This document shows positions 35,685 through 44,302 of a stretch of DNA of 64,000 bases, in pieces; within the stretch, counting starts at the first letter, position 1; each line of letters starts with the position of its first letter. The stretch is from DASVBE01 sp963770375. Its GTDB lineage: Bacteria; Actinomycetota; Actinomycetes; Streptosporangiales; Streptosporangiaceae. The DNA is taken from the NCBI GenBank assembly GCA_963770375.1, contig CAVYPM010000020.1:87831-151830 (forward strand), in the 5' to 3' direction. The position numbers were made by a program, and so were the translations under genes. The notes under the pieces are model-generated. The model was not told the DNA's origin and made no database searches. It saw only the letters and a list, made by a program, of their open reading frames with translations.

Positions 35685-37697
35685 TTGCGTGACCAGGAGG
35701 TACGCCCGCCGGAGCAGCTTCCCGCGGCGCAGCCGCCGCAGGAGGGCCCGCCGGAGCCCGGTGTGCGGCGGCGCCGCCGGGCCGTGGCCGGGGAGCTGAC
35801 CGTGCTGGCCGCCTACCTGGCCGCCGGGATCGCGGTGACCTGGCCGCGGGTGGCCACCGGGCCGGGCCGGGTGCCGGCGGTGCGGGACATCAGCAGCTAC
35901 GTCTGGGCCCTGTGGTGGGTCGCGCACCAGGCGGTCCACCTGGCCAACCCGTGGTTCACCGGGTCGATGGCCGCCCCGGTCGGCATCCAGCTGGGTTACG
36001 ACACCACGATGCCGCTCCTTGGCGTCCTGCTCGCGCCGGTCACGCTGACCGCCGGGCCGGCCGCGGCGTTCTGGCTGATCACCATCGTCCTGCCGGGCCT
36101 GCTCTGCTACGTGATGTACCTGACGGCGCGGCTGTGGCTGGGCCGGCCCGGCGCGATCGCGGCCGGGGCGCTGTACGGCCTGGCCGCCATGCTCGACTGG
36201 CAGGTCTGGTTCCATCTGAACATCGCGGCCGGGATGCTCACTGTGCCCGCGGCGCTGGGCGCGGCGGTCCGGCTGCGGCGTTCAGGGCGCCGCCGCGACG
36301 CGGTGCTGCTCGGCGTGGTGCTCGGCGTCTCGGTGCTGATCAACCAGGAGACCGCGCTGCTGGCCGGGGCGATCGCCGGGGCGGTGCTGATCGCAGCGGT
36401 GGCCACCGGCTGGCTGGCAGTGCTTGCCGGCTCGCTCGCTCCCGGGCCGCTGAGGAGGCGCTGCCTTCCCTCCTCGCTCCTTCGGCGCTCCTCCGTCGCG
36501 CCGGCGTCGCTCGTCGGGAAAACAGCGCCGCGGCCCTCCCGCTCGCTCGCGGTATCCGGGCTGGCCGTGGCGGTGGCTCTGGTGGTGGCCAGCCCGCAGC
36601 TGATCGCGATGGCCCAGCAGGCCCGGTCCGGCGGCGCGTTCGCCCGGCCGGCCGAGCTGGCCGGCACCTATCTCCTGTACGGGGCGCAGCTGCCCGGCCT
36701 GTTCGGGCCGTCACCGCGGCTGGGCAGCGCGGGGCTGTCCTGGCTGGCGTCCGGCTATCACTACCCGCAGGCCGCCGAGGGCGTCCCGGCCTTCGGGCTG
36801 GCGCTGACGCTGGCCGCGCTGGCCGGGCTGATCCTGTCGGTTCGCCCCGGCGGCCGCGCGCCGTGGCGGCGCAGTACCGCGTGGCTGCTGGCCGCCGGGT
36901 GGCTGGGCAGCGCGGCGCTGGCCCTGGGCCCGACCCTGCGCCTGGGCACCCGCACGTACGTTCCGCTGGCCCAGGCCTGGCACGGCGTCCAGGTCTCGCT
37001 GGCCATGCCGTACACCTGGCTGGTCCGGGTGCCCGGGCTATCCGCGTTCCGCGAGGCGGACCGGCTGGCCCTGGCCGGGCTGGCCGCCGCCGCGCTGCTG
37101 GCCGGCTTCACCGCCGACCGGCTGGCCCGCGCAGTGCGCGAGCGCCGGGCCGGCCTGCGGGCCAGCGCGCCGCTGGCCGCCGCGGCCGTGCTTGCCCTGG
37201 TCGCGGTGCTGGAAATGGGCTGGTCGGGGTTCCCGCACCGGACGACGATCCCCGCCGCCTACCCGGACCTGGACCTGCCGATCGCGGACGACTTCTCCAG
37301 CTCGGTGGTGGTGGACATCCCGTTCGGGCTGCGCGGCGGGATCCCGCTGTACGGGTCCGGGGTCAACGCGCGGTCCCTGCTCATGGCCACCGCGGACGGC
37401 CACCCGCGGGCGATCTCGTACACCTCGTGGGTGCCCAGGCACACCACCGCGGGCATCCGGGCGCACCCGTTCTACGCCCGGCTGAACGCGGCCCAGCACG
37501 GCCGGGACAGCACGCCGCGGCAGCTGGCCGCGGCCCGGCGGGACGCGAGACGCATGCACGTCGGCTGGGTCGTCGACTGGAAGCCGCGCACGCCGGAGGT
37601 CAGCCGGTTCCTGGCCGGGGCCGGGTTCCGGCTGGACTACACGGTCAGCGGCGTAGCGGTGTACCGCCCCGTGGGGGCGGGCCCGGTCACGCCCTAG
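35685..37697 (+). CDS. GT-C-like polytopic membrane protein with a 111-bp in-frame insertion
   Basis: 670 residues if started at TTG 35685 (GGGAGGACAGG upstream). Around ten spans begin with LTVLAAYLAAGIAV; an outer loop DISSYVWALWWVAHQAVHLA and conserved prolines recall GT-C mannosyl/arabinosyl transferases. The C-terminal ~200 residues are extracytoplasmic (DIPFGLRGGIPLYGSGVNAR). At 36430-36550 an Arg/Ser-rich segment (GPLRRRCLPSSLLRRSS...) interrupts a hydrophobic stretch and is flanked by 10-bp direct repeats; removing it rejoins GSLAVSGLAVAVALVV. The stop shares CTAG with the convergent methyltransferase stop. Substrate unknown. Confidence 0.7.
   Translation: MRDQEVRPPEQLPAAQPPQEGPPEPGVRRRRRAVAGELTVLAAYLAAGIAVTWPRVATGPGRVPAVRDISSYVWALWWVAHQAVHLANPWFTGSMAAPVGIQLGYDTTMPLLGVLLAPVTLTAGPAAAFWLITIVLPGLLCYVMYLTARLWLGRPGAIAAGALYGLAAMLDWQVWFHLNIAAGMLTVPAALGAAVRLRRSGRRRDAVLLGVVLGVSVLINQETALLAGAIAGAVLIAAVATGWLAVLAGSLAPGPLRRRCLPSSLLRRSSVAPASLVGKTAPRPSRSLAVSGLAVAVALVVASPQLIAMAQQARSGGAFARPAELAGTYLLYGAQLPGLFGPSPRLGSAGLSWLASGYHYPQAAEGVPAFGLALTLAALAGLILSVRPGGRAPWRRSTAWLLAAGWLGSAALALGPTLRLGTRTYVPLAQAWHGVQVSLAMPYTWLVRVPGLSAFREADRLALAGLAAAALLAGFTADRLARAVRERRAGLRASAPLAAAAVLALVAVLEMGWSGFPHRTTIPAAYPDLDLPIADDFSSSVVVDIPFGLRGGIPLYGSGVNARSLLMATADGHPRAISYTSWVPRHTTAGIRAHPFYARLNAAQHGRDSTPRQLAAARRDARRMHVGWVVDWKPRTPEVSRFLAGAGFRLDYTVSGVAVYRPVGAGPVTP
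36430..36550. repeat. 10-bp direct repeats flanking a short inserted element
   Basis: GCTCGCTCGC at 36430-36439 and 36541-36550, 111 bp apart (37 codons). The enclosed DNA contains a hairpin (GAGGAGGCGC with GCGCTCCTC) and is less hydrophobic in coding sense than both sides. Confidence 0.65.
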
Positions 37698-38452
37698 GCG
37701 CGGTCCCTGACCTTCGCGATGGCCAGCACCGACTGGCCGAACGGCGGCCGGCCGATGAGCTTCTCCAGGCCCTGGACCAGCGGCACGACCAGCCGGTCGT
37801 AGAAGGTCATCGTGCCGCCCTCGGCCGGGGTCCGGCGGAGCAGGCTGGTGAACACGTAGTAGCAGATCAGCCCGAGCGAGTTGGCGTAGCGCACGTCGAC
37901 GATGTCCAGCCCGGCCGCGGTCAGCGCGGCGCGCATGGTCTTGCGGGTGTACCGGCGGACGTGGCCGGTGGCGATGTCCACCGGGCTCATCGCGAACGGG
38001 AACGCCGGGCAGACCAGCACCAGGTGGCCGCCGGGGCGGACCAGGCGGCCCATGCTGGCCAGCGCGCCGGTGTCGTCCTCGATGTGCTCCAGCACGTTGT
38101 AGGCGATCAGGCAGGAGTGCCCGGCCCGGTCCTCGGCGGGCAGCATCACCTGGCTGACGCTGACCTGCGGGTAGCCGGACATGGCCTGCTTGAGCTCGAG
38201 CACGGTGACCGGGTCGGCGTCGGTCGCGGTGAAGCTGCTGACCAGCGGGATCCATTCCCGGGCGTAATCGCCCAGGCCGCTGCCGATCTCGATCGGGCTG
38301 TCCCCGAGGTAGGGCTTGGCGAAGCCGGCGAACCACTTCCGGTGATTCCGGCATTCCGCGAGGGCGACCAGAACGTCGCGCTGGATATCGCGGTCACCCC
38401 GGATCTGGGCCTCGTCGCCTGTCACATCCCTGGTGGAATGTGCCATCTCCAT
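37694..38452 (-). CDS. Class I SAM-dependent methyltransferase
   Basis: 252 residues from ATG 38452 (GAGAGG upstream; a second ATG two codons later). The SAM loop reads PIEIGSGLGDYAREWIP, motif II is CLIAYNVLEHIEDD, then LVRPGGHLVLVCPAFPFAMS. The C-terminal RRYTRKTMRAALTAAGLDIV is typical of UbiE/Coq3-like enzymes often near glycan or lipid genes. Its stop shares the tetranucleotide CTAG with the convergent membrane-protein stop. Substrate unknown. Confidence 0.85.
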   Translation of the reverse strand: MEMAHSTRDVTGDEAQIRGDRDIQRDVLVALAECRNHRKWFAGFAKPYLGDSPIEIGSGLGDYAREWIPLVSSFTATDADPVTVLELKQAMSGYPQVSVSQVMLPAEDRAGHSCLIAYNVLEHIEDDTGALASMGRLVRPGGHLVLVCPAFPFAMSPVDIATGHVRRYTRKTMRAALTAAGLDIVDVRYANSLGLICYYVFTSLLRRTPAEGGTMTFYDRLVVPLVQGLEKLIGRPPFGQSVLAIAKVRDRA

Positions 38453-38641
38453 CAGCGGTGCACCTCTCGGGGATCGGGGACCTGGTGCGGCGCACAAACT
38501 CCGGACAACCGGCGCCTTGGAAGCACACAGGATGCTACCGGCCATGCCCGTGCGCCGTTGGCACTCTGCGCGTCACACTGGAATCATCCGGGCACGGGCC
38601 CCTCACTCGCGCCCGACCCGTACCCACTGAGGAGAGCAGTT

Positions 38642-39124
38642 ATGCAGCCGTACCCGTCCGGTGCGAAGGTGCCCCCGCCGTCGGGTCCGGCCCTGCCGCC
38701 GCCGGTGCAGATGGCCATCCGGCTGATGTGGATCGGCGCGGCGCTCAGCGCGGTCAGCGCGGTTGTCGCGGCGGCCACGGTCAGCAGCCTGCGCACCGCG
38801 ATCCTGAAGGTGCATCCGGCCTACTCCGCGGCCCAGGTGCAGAGCGCCGAGCGCAGCCAGGCCTTTCTCTTCATATTCGTCGGGGTGATCTCGGTCGGGC
38901 TGTGGCTGTGGATGTCGTTCGCGACCCGGTCGGGGAAGCCGTGGACCCGGATCGTGGCCACCGCGCTGTTCGGGGTGAACACCCTCTACACCGCGCTGAC
39001 CCTGTCCGCGACCGCGCTGGGACTGATCCTCGTGCTGCTGCTGTGGCTGGCCGGCCTGGCCGCGACGATCCTGCTGTGGCGGCGCCCGTCCAGCGAGTTC
39101 TTCCGGTCCTCCCAGGAGGCCTGA
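38642..39124 (+). CDS. Small membrane protein with four predicted spans
   Basis: 160 residues, GAGGAGAGC upstream of the ATG. A Pro-rich N-terminus (YPSGAKVPPPSGPALPPP) precedes four hydrophobic segments at about 24-48, 72-94, 103-122 and 126-146, ending in a charged tail. It resembles many actinobacterial proteins annotated only as integral membrane proteins. No function assigned. Confidence 0.75.
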   Translation: MQPYPSGAKVPPPSGPALPPPVQMAIRLMWIGAALSAVSAVVAAATVSSLRTAILKVHPAYSAAQVQSAERSQAFLFIFVGVISVGLWLWMSFATRSGKPWTRIVATALFGVNTLYTALTLSATALGLILVLLLWLAGLAATILLWRRPSSEFFRSSQEA

Positions 39125-39264
39125 GCCCGGGCAGGTTTGCCGGGGGCTACCGGCGGGTAGCGGGGTGACCGGCCCGGGGCCACCCGGGCACCGCCCGCTG
39201 GGAGGTCACTGCCCTGACACCGCGCAGCACGCAGCAGCATGGCACGGGCCAGCGCCGCCCGGCC

Positions 39265-40044
39265 GTGGCCGCCTATCCCGATCCGGGTGCCCCGCAGGAC
39301 CGCGTGATCAGGGGCCAGGGCACCACGTCCGCGCAATGGCTGAGCTGGCCGGGCTGGTCCGGCCTGCGGGTGACCGGCGCGGCCGAGCTGGTCCCGCCGG
39401 GCAGCCGCCTGGTGGTGGTCGCCCCGCATCCCGACGACGAGATCCTCGGCGCGGGCGGCCTGCTCGCCGCGGCCGCCCGGGCGGGCCGGGAAATCCTGCT
39501 CGTCGCGGTCACCGACGGGCAGGCCAGCCATCCGGGCTCGGGGAAATGGCCCGAAGCCGAGCTGGCCGCGCAGCGCCGCCGGGAGACCGCCGAGGCGCTC
39601 GAGGTGCTCGGCGCGGGCGCCGCCGCGGTGCGCCGGCTCAGCTTCCCTGACGGCGGCGTGGCGGCCAGGACCGCCGCGCTGACAACCGCTCTGGCCGGCC
39701 TGCTCATGGCCTCAGACGTGGTGGTCTCACCGTGGCGGTTCGACGGGCACCCCGATCACGAGGCCACCGGGTACGCCACCGCGCTGGCCGCGCGCGGCCG
39801 CGGCGCCCGCCATCTGGAGGCGCCGGTCTGGGCCTGGCACTGGGCCGCACCCGGGGACCCGCGGGTGCCCTGGCCGCGGGCCTGCGTGCTGTACCTGGGC
39901 CCGATCCTGGCGCAGCGCAAGCGGGCCGCGATCGGCTGCTTCACCAGCCAGCTCGAGCCCGACCCCTCCACCGGGGCCGGGCCGGTGCTGCCGCCGTGGG
40001 CGGTGGCCAGGTTCCGGCACGGCCGCGAGATGTTCTTCCGCTAG
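39265..40044 (+). CDS. PIG-L (LmbE-like) deacetylase family protein
   Basis: 259 residues from GTG 39265. The zinc motif VVVAPHPDDEILGAG (about 49-63) and the second motif RFDGHPDHEATG are intact, marking an N-acetylglucosamine-type or related N-deacetylase (MshB, Mca and LmbE relatives). No genes of mycothiol synthesis lie nearby, so the substrate is open; surrounding envelope-type genes suggest a glycan precursor. No clear ribosome site, so the start could lie elsewhere within the first 30 codons. The 3' end overlaps the convergent TrmH frame by 104 bases. Confidence 0.87.
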   Translation: MAAYPDPGAPQDRVIRGQGTTSAQWLSWPGWSGLRVTGAAELVPPGSRLVVVAPHPDDEILGAGGLLAAAARAGREILLVAVTDGQASHPGSGKWPEAELAAQRRRETAEALEVLGAGAAAVRRLSFPDGGVAARTAALTTALAGLLMASDVVVSPWRFDGHPDHEATGYATALAARGRGARHLEAPVWAWHWAAPGDPRVPWPRACVLYLGPILAQRKRAAIGCFTSQLEPDPSTGAGPVLPPWAVARFRHGREMFFR

Positions 40045-40954
40045 GGATGGTGGCTGTGCTCGCTCGCGGGCGCATGCGCGCTGCTCCCTCCCGCTCCCCG
40101 GCGGCTAGCCCGCCCGCTCGGCGGCCGCGCTGCGGCCAGCTGGGCCGGCGCAGCAGGCAGCAGGCGATGGCCGCGGCGGCGACCACGTTGAGCGAGTCGA
40201 CCCCGGCGGCCATCGCGCCGGGCGCCATCGGGATGCACACCGCCTCGTCGGCCTCGGCCAGCCAGCGGGACGACAGCCCGTCCCCCTCGGTGCCGAGCAG
40301 CAGCGCGGCCCGCTCCCCCGGCTCGGCCGCGCCGATCGGCGTGGCCGACTGGTCCGGGGTGAGCGCCAGCAGCCGGAACCCGGCTTGCCGTAGCAAGGAC
40401 AGCCCGCCGCGCCAGTCCGCCAGCCGGGCGTACGGGACCGCGAACACCGCGCCCATCGACACCTTCACCGCCCGCCGGTACAGCGGGTCGGTGCAGCGCG
40501 GCGCCAGGATCACCGCGTCCATGCCGAGCGCGGCCGCGCACCGGAAGATCCCGCCCAGGTTGCCGTGGTCCACGATGTCCTCGCAGACCACCACCCGGCG
40601 GGCGGCGGCCAGCACCTGCGCGGGCGGCGGCAGCGGCCGCCGCAGCATCGAGGCCAGCGCGCCGCGGTGCACCTGGTAGCCGGTCAGCGCGGCGGCCGCG
40701 TCCGGCGGGATGACGTGCACCGGGCCCGGGCAGGCGGCGATCAGATCGGCCAGCGCGGCCTGCCGGTCCTGCGGGACCAGCAGCGACCGGACCGGGTACC
40801 CGGCGGCCATGGCCCGCCTGATCACCTTCTCACCCTCGGCGATGAACAGCCCGTGCTCGGCTTCCAGGCTGCGCCGCAGCCGGACGTCGGTCAGCCCGGT
40901 GAAGTCGGCCAGCCGCGGGTCGGCCGGGTCGGTGATGGTCAGCACGGGCGGCAC
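39941..40954 (-). CDS. TrmH/SpoU family RNA 2'-O-methyltransferase with odd C-terminal extension
   Basis: 337 residues from GTG 40954 (or GTG 40945). The N-terminal substrate-binding domain (RRSLEAEHGLFIAEGEKVIR) precedes the SPOUT domain with motif 1 DHGNLGGIFRCAAALGMDAV, motif 2 LLLGTEGDGLS and motif 3 CIPMAPGAMAAGVDSLNVVA. Homologous proteins end soon after this; here about 65 further Arg/Pro-rich residues run antisense through the end of the PIG-L gene. The DNA at 40046-40140 resembles the GCTCGCTCG-type element in the 35685 gene, so the normal stop may have been lost to an insertion. Likely target rRNA or tRNA. Confidence 0.85.
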   Translation of the reverse strand: MPPVLTITDPADPRLADFTGLTDVRLRRSLEAEHGLFIAEGEKVIRRAMAAGYPVRSLLVPQDRQAALADLIAACPGPVHVIPPDAAAALTGYQVHRGALASMLRRPLPPPAQVLAAARRVVVCEDIVDHGNLGGIFRCAAALGMDAVILAPRCTDPLYRRAVKVSMGAVFAVPYARLADWRGGLSLLRQAGFRLLALTPDQSATPIGAAEPGERAALLLGTEGDGLSSRWLAEADEAVCIPMAPGAMAAGVDSLNVVAAAAIACCLLRRPSWPQRGRRAGGLAAGEREGAARMRPRASTATIPSGRTSRGRAGTWPPPTAAAPARPRWRGRARAGW

Positions 40955-41042
40955 CCGCCCAGTCTGGCAGCGCTGTGCGCCGGTGCGCACGGGCCCGCTG
41001 AGCACGGGACCAACCAGGTCAACCGGGCGGTTCTGGGGCTTA

Positions 41043-42848
41043 ATGTCCGATAGAGTCGTGCCGCCCGCGGCCATGCCGGGCGCCGCGGCGGGGGTGAGCG
41101 AGGTCAGGTCTGCGGTGAGCACTGGACACGCCGGACAAGCCGGGCGCGGCGGGATGCGCCGCGGCCTTACCACCTCCCTGCTGGTCGCGCTGGCGATCGT
41201 GGTCGCGGCCGGGCTGATGGCCGTGCTCAGCACCCAGGCGATCATGGCCAGCTCGGACTGCGCCGAGCACCCGGTGCTGGCCAACGTGGCGGTGTCCAAC
41301 GACATCGCGCCCGCCGTGCAGAAGGCGGCCCAGTACTTCAACCGGCTGCACCGGGAGATCAACGGGCACTGCGCCGTGGTCCAGGTCACCGAGGAGCTGC
41401 CGGCCACCGCGGCCGCGCAGATCGACGGCACGGAGCCGCAGCACGGCATGCCGCCGATCGACGCCTGGATCCCGGACTCCACCCTGTGGGTGAACCAGGC
41501 CCGCGCGATGCCGCAGGGCGCTCAGGTCGTGCAGCCGACCGGGGTGCACGTGGCGATGTCGCCGCTGATGATCGTGATGCCGCAGACGGTGGCGGCCAGC
41601 CTCGGCCCGGTGGCCAAGTCGATCGGCTGGAACTTCCTGCTGCCGCAGACCGCGGGCGGGCCGCCCGCCGCGGACGGGGTCAAGGTCGAGCTGCCCGACC
41701 CGAAGCTGAGCGCGGCCGGCCTGGCCACGGTCATCGAGGTGAACCGGCTGCTCGGCACCGGCCAGGCCGCGGGCGAGAACTTCACCCGGTTCGCGTTCGG
41801 CGCCGACGAGACCGAGCAGTACGACAACCCGGCCGCGCTGACCTCGCTGATCGCGCTGTCGAACCCGCCGCTGAACGAGCGGACCGTGACCGTGGCGTCC
41901 GAGCAGTCGGTGATCCAGTTCGACCAGACCCACCCGAAGCCGCTGGCCGCGCGCTACCCCTCGGACGGCAGCCCCGAGCTGGATTACCCGTACGTGCTGA
42001 CCACGACGAACAACGCCCGGCTGCGCGCCGCCCAGGAGTTCGGCAAGATCCTCAGCCAGCCCTACACCGCCTCTGTGGTCCGCTACGCCGGCTTCCGGTC
42101 CGCGGACAACGTCGGCGCCCGCACCCCCGACTCGTACGGCCTGGACAGCCAGCCGCTGAGCGTCCTGCCGCTGGGCGGCCCGAACACCGCCACGGTCACC
42201 CTGCAGGCCTGGGACAGGGTCAGGATCGGCATCCGCATCCTGGTCATCATCGACACCTCCGGCTCCATGGCCACCAGGTCCAGCCCGGCCGGGCCGACCC
42301 AGATGCAGGAGCTGGTGGCCGCGGCCGGCGAGGGCCTGCTGCTGTTCCCGCAGAGCACGGTCATGGGCCTGTGGGAGTTCAACAACAACCTGGACGGCAC
42401 CAAGCCGTACAAGGTGCTGGTCCCGGTCGGCCCGCTGAACGCGGAGCTCGGCCTGATCTCCCGGCGGGAGCAGATCCAGCAGCTGAACCAGACCTTCGCG
42501 CCGCGCCCGGGCGCTCAGACCAAGCTGAACACCGCGGTCCTGGCCGCCTACAAGTACATGATCAAGACCTACGACCCGCGGTACTCCAACACGGTCGTGG
42601 TGATGACCGGCGGCCAGGACGACGCCCCCGGCGACATCTCCAACGAGCAGCTGCTCAGCCAGGTCCGGAAGCTGAACAAGCCCAGCCACCACGTCGGCCT
42701 GCTGTTCGACGTGTTCGGGCACTCGCCGATCTACCCGGCGATCCTGCGGCTGGTCAGCGCCACCGGCGGCGCGGCGTTCAACATCACCGACCCGACCGAG
42801 ATCAACAAGGTCTTCTTCGTCTCGGTCGGCCGCGCCCTTTCCCGCTGA
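41043..42848 (+). CDS. Membrane-anchored substrate-binding-like / von Willebrand A domain protein
   Basis: 601 residues from ATG 41043. One N-terminal span (about 44-66, TTSLLVALAIVVAAGLMAVL) anchors an extracytoplasmic protein. Residues ~85-380 resemble a type 2 periplasmic binding domain (VSNDIAPAVQKAAQYFN, WIPDSTLWVNQAR). The C-terminal ~200 residues form a von Willebrand A domain with a complete MIDAS start DTSGSM at about 403-408. The combination is known in actinobacteria but its role is not; metal-dependent adhesion or sensing of a ligand is plausible. No operon partner is obvious. It diverges from TrmH. Confidence 0.8.
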   Translation: MSDRVVPPAAMPGAAAGVSEVRSAVSTGHAGQAGRGGMRRGLTTSLLVALAIVVAAGLMAVLSTQAIMASSDCAEHPVLANVAVSNDIAPAVQKAAQYFNRLHREINGHCAVVQVTEELPATAAAQIDGTEPQHGMPPIDAWIPDSTLWVNQARAMPQGAQVVQPTGVHVAMSPLMIVMPQTVAASLGPVAKSIGWNFLLPQTAGGPPAADGVKVELPDPKLSAAGLATVIEVNRLLGTGQAAGENFTRFAFGADETEQYDNPAALTSLIALSNPPLNERTVTVASEQSVIQFDQTHPKPLAARYPSDGSPELDYPYVLTTTNNARLRAAQEFGKILSQPYTASVVRYAGFRSADNVGARTPDSYGLDSQPLSVLPLGGPNTATVTLQAWDRVRIGIRILVIIDTSGSMATRSSPAGPTQMQELVAAAGEGLLLFPQSTVMGLWEFNNNLDGTKPYKVLVPVGPLNAELGLISRREQIQQLNQTFAPRPGAQTKLNTAVLAAYKYMIKTYDPRYSNTVVVMTGGQDDAPGDISNEQLLSQVRKLNKPSHHVGLLFDVFGHSPIYPAILRLVSATGGAAFNITDPTEINKVFFVSVGRALSR

Positions 42849-43011
42849 CGTGGCGTTCCGGCCCGCGCCAGGACCGGATTCAGGTTTCCTCAGATAGTCC
42901 GGCCAGACGTGTCAACCACCTGGCCGGGTGGCGCGTCATCTTTACGAGGCCCGGCGAGAGCGGGGCGCCGGGCCTCACTTTCTTCCGCTGGCCGGGGTGT
43001 GCGGGACGGTC

Positions 43012-44091
43012 CTAGACCGTAGTGGCCGCCCCGGTCAGCGGGTCAGTATCCAGCATCCGGTGCGCGCGCTCGACCAGCGCGGCGACCATCGTGCCCTCCC
43101 GCTCGAAGCCCTCTCCCACGGTCTTGCCCTGCTGGTAGCGCGCGTTGATGCCCTCCAGCACGACGGCCAGCTTGAAGCAGCCGAAGGCCATGTAGTAGCC
43201 GATCCCGGACACGTCGCGGCCGGTCAGCTCGGCGTACCGGCGGGCCACCCCGGCCCGGCTGTAGAAACCGGGCAGCCGGGTCACCCCGGCGCCGACGCTC
43301 AGCTGGGAGCGTTCGTCGTCGGCCGCGTCCGCCCAGTACATGAGCGTCAGGCCCAGGTCGGCGAGCGGGTCGCCGAGGGTGGCCATCTCCCAGTCGACCA
43401 CGGCCGCGATCCGCGGCTGGCCGTCCAGCCGTACCAGCATGTTGTCCAGCCGGTAGTCGCCGTGCACCAGCGTGCCCTCGGCCCTGGCCGGCAGCCCGTC
43501 GGACAGCCGCCGGACCAGGTCGTCGTAGCCGGGCACATCCTGGGTCTTGGACAGCTCCCACTGCTTCTGCCAGCGGGCCAGCTGGCGGGCCATGAAGCCC
43601 TCCGGGCGGCCGAACGTGTCCAGGCCCACCGCGGGCAGGTCCGTGCCGTGGATCGCGGCCATCATCGAGGTCAGCAGCTCGGACAGCAGCCGGGCCTGGT
43701 CCGGGCTGACCTGCGCGCCGTCCTGCGGGGTCCGCAGCACCAGGCCGTCGACGTACTCCATCAGGTAGAACGGCGAGCCGATGATCTCGGTGTCGGCGCA
43801 GTAGGCGACCGGCCTGGCCACCGGGATGTTCGTGCCGTGCAGCGCGGTCAGCACCCGGTACTCACGGGACATGTCGTGCGCGGTCGGCAGCACGTGGCCG
43901 AGCGGCGGCCGCCGCAGCACCAGCGGCTGGTCGCCGAAGTCCAGCCGGTAGGTCAGGTTCGACCGGCCGCCGGCGATCAGCTTGACGCCGGTCAGCGCCG
44001 CACCCGGAGGCAGGGTGGTCTTCTGGCCCTCGATCCACCGGGCCAGCCGGGCTCCGTCTTCGACTCCAGGGACGCTGATGTCCGCTGTCAT
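43012..44091 (-). CDS. Aminoglycoside-phosphotransferase-like kinase family protein
   Basis: 359 residues from ATG 44091 with GCGAGG upstream (a GTG two codons earlier is possible). The choline/aminoglycoside kinase fold shows the Brenner-type loop LVHGDYRLDNMLV and the metal-binding VVDWEMATLGDPLADLG; nucleotide lobe GGRSNLTYRLDFGDQPLVLRRPP. Close relatives in actinobacteria and mammals (ACAD10/11 type) sit with acyl-CoA dehydrogenases and act on 4-hydroxyacyl-CoA; no such neighbour is seen here. Antibiotic resistance is not implied. Confidence 0.85.
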   Translation of the reverse strand: MTADISVPGVEDGARLARWIEGQKTTLPPGAALTGVKLIAGGRSNLTYRLDFGDQPLVLRRPPLGHVLPTAHDMSREYRVLTALHGTNIPVARPVAYCADTEIIGSPFYLMEYVDGLVLRTPQDGAQVSPDQARLLSELLTSMMAAIHGTDLPAVGLDTFGRPEGFMARQLARWQKQWELSKTQDVPGYDDLVRRLSDGLPARAEGTLVHGDYRLDNMLVRLDGQPRIAAVVDWEMATLGDPLADLGLTLMYWADAADDERSQLSVGAGVTRLPGFYSRAGVARRYAELTGRDVSGIGYYMAFGCFKLAVVLEGINARYQQGKTVGEGFEREGTMVAALVERAHRMLDTDPLTGAATTV

Positions 44092-44302
44092 TCGCACCTC
44101 GCCTGTCTGTGCCGCATCCGGCCGCTCCGCGTTGGCGTGAGTGTAATGTTCCGCCCTTTCCGGTCTCCAGGGCCAGCCCGCCGTGCCCCCAGTGCGGCTT
44201 TTACCTCCACGGCGAGGTCTGGACTATTGCCGCGCGCTGACATAGGCAGTGAGAAGGGCTAGGCCAAGCGGGTGGTCTAGACCCTTCGAAGGAGGACACG
44301 GA

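Noticed and set aside
43012..44091. Aminoglycoside resistance gene
   Set aside because: Only the kinase fold is shared; the sequence matches the broad chromosomal phosphotransferase family.
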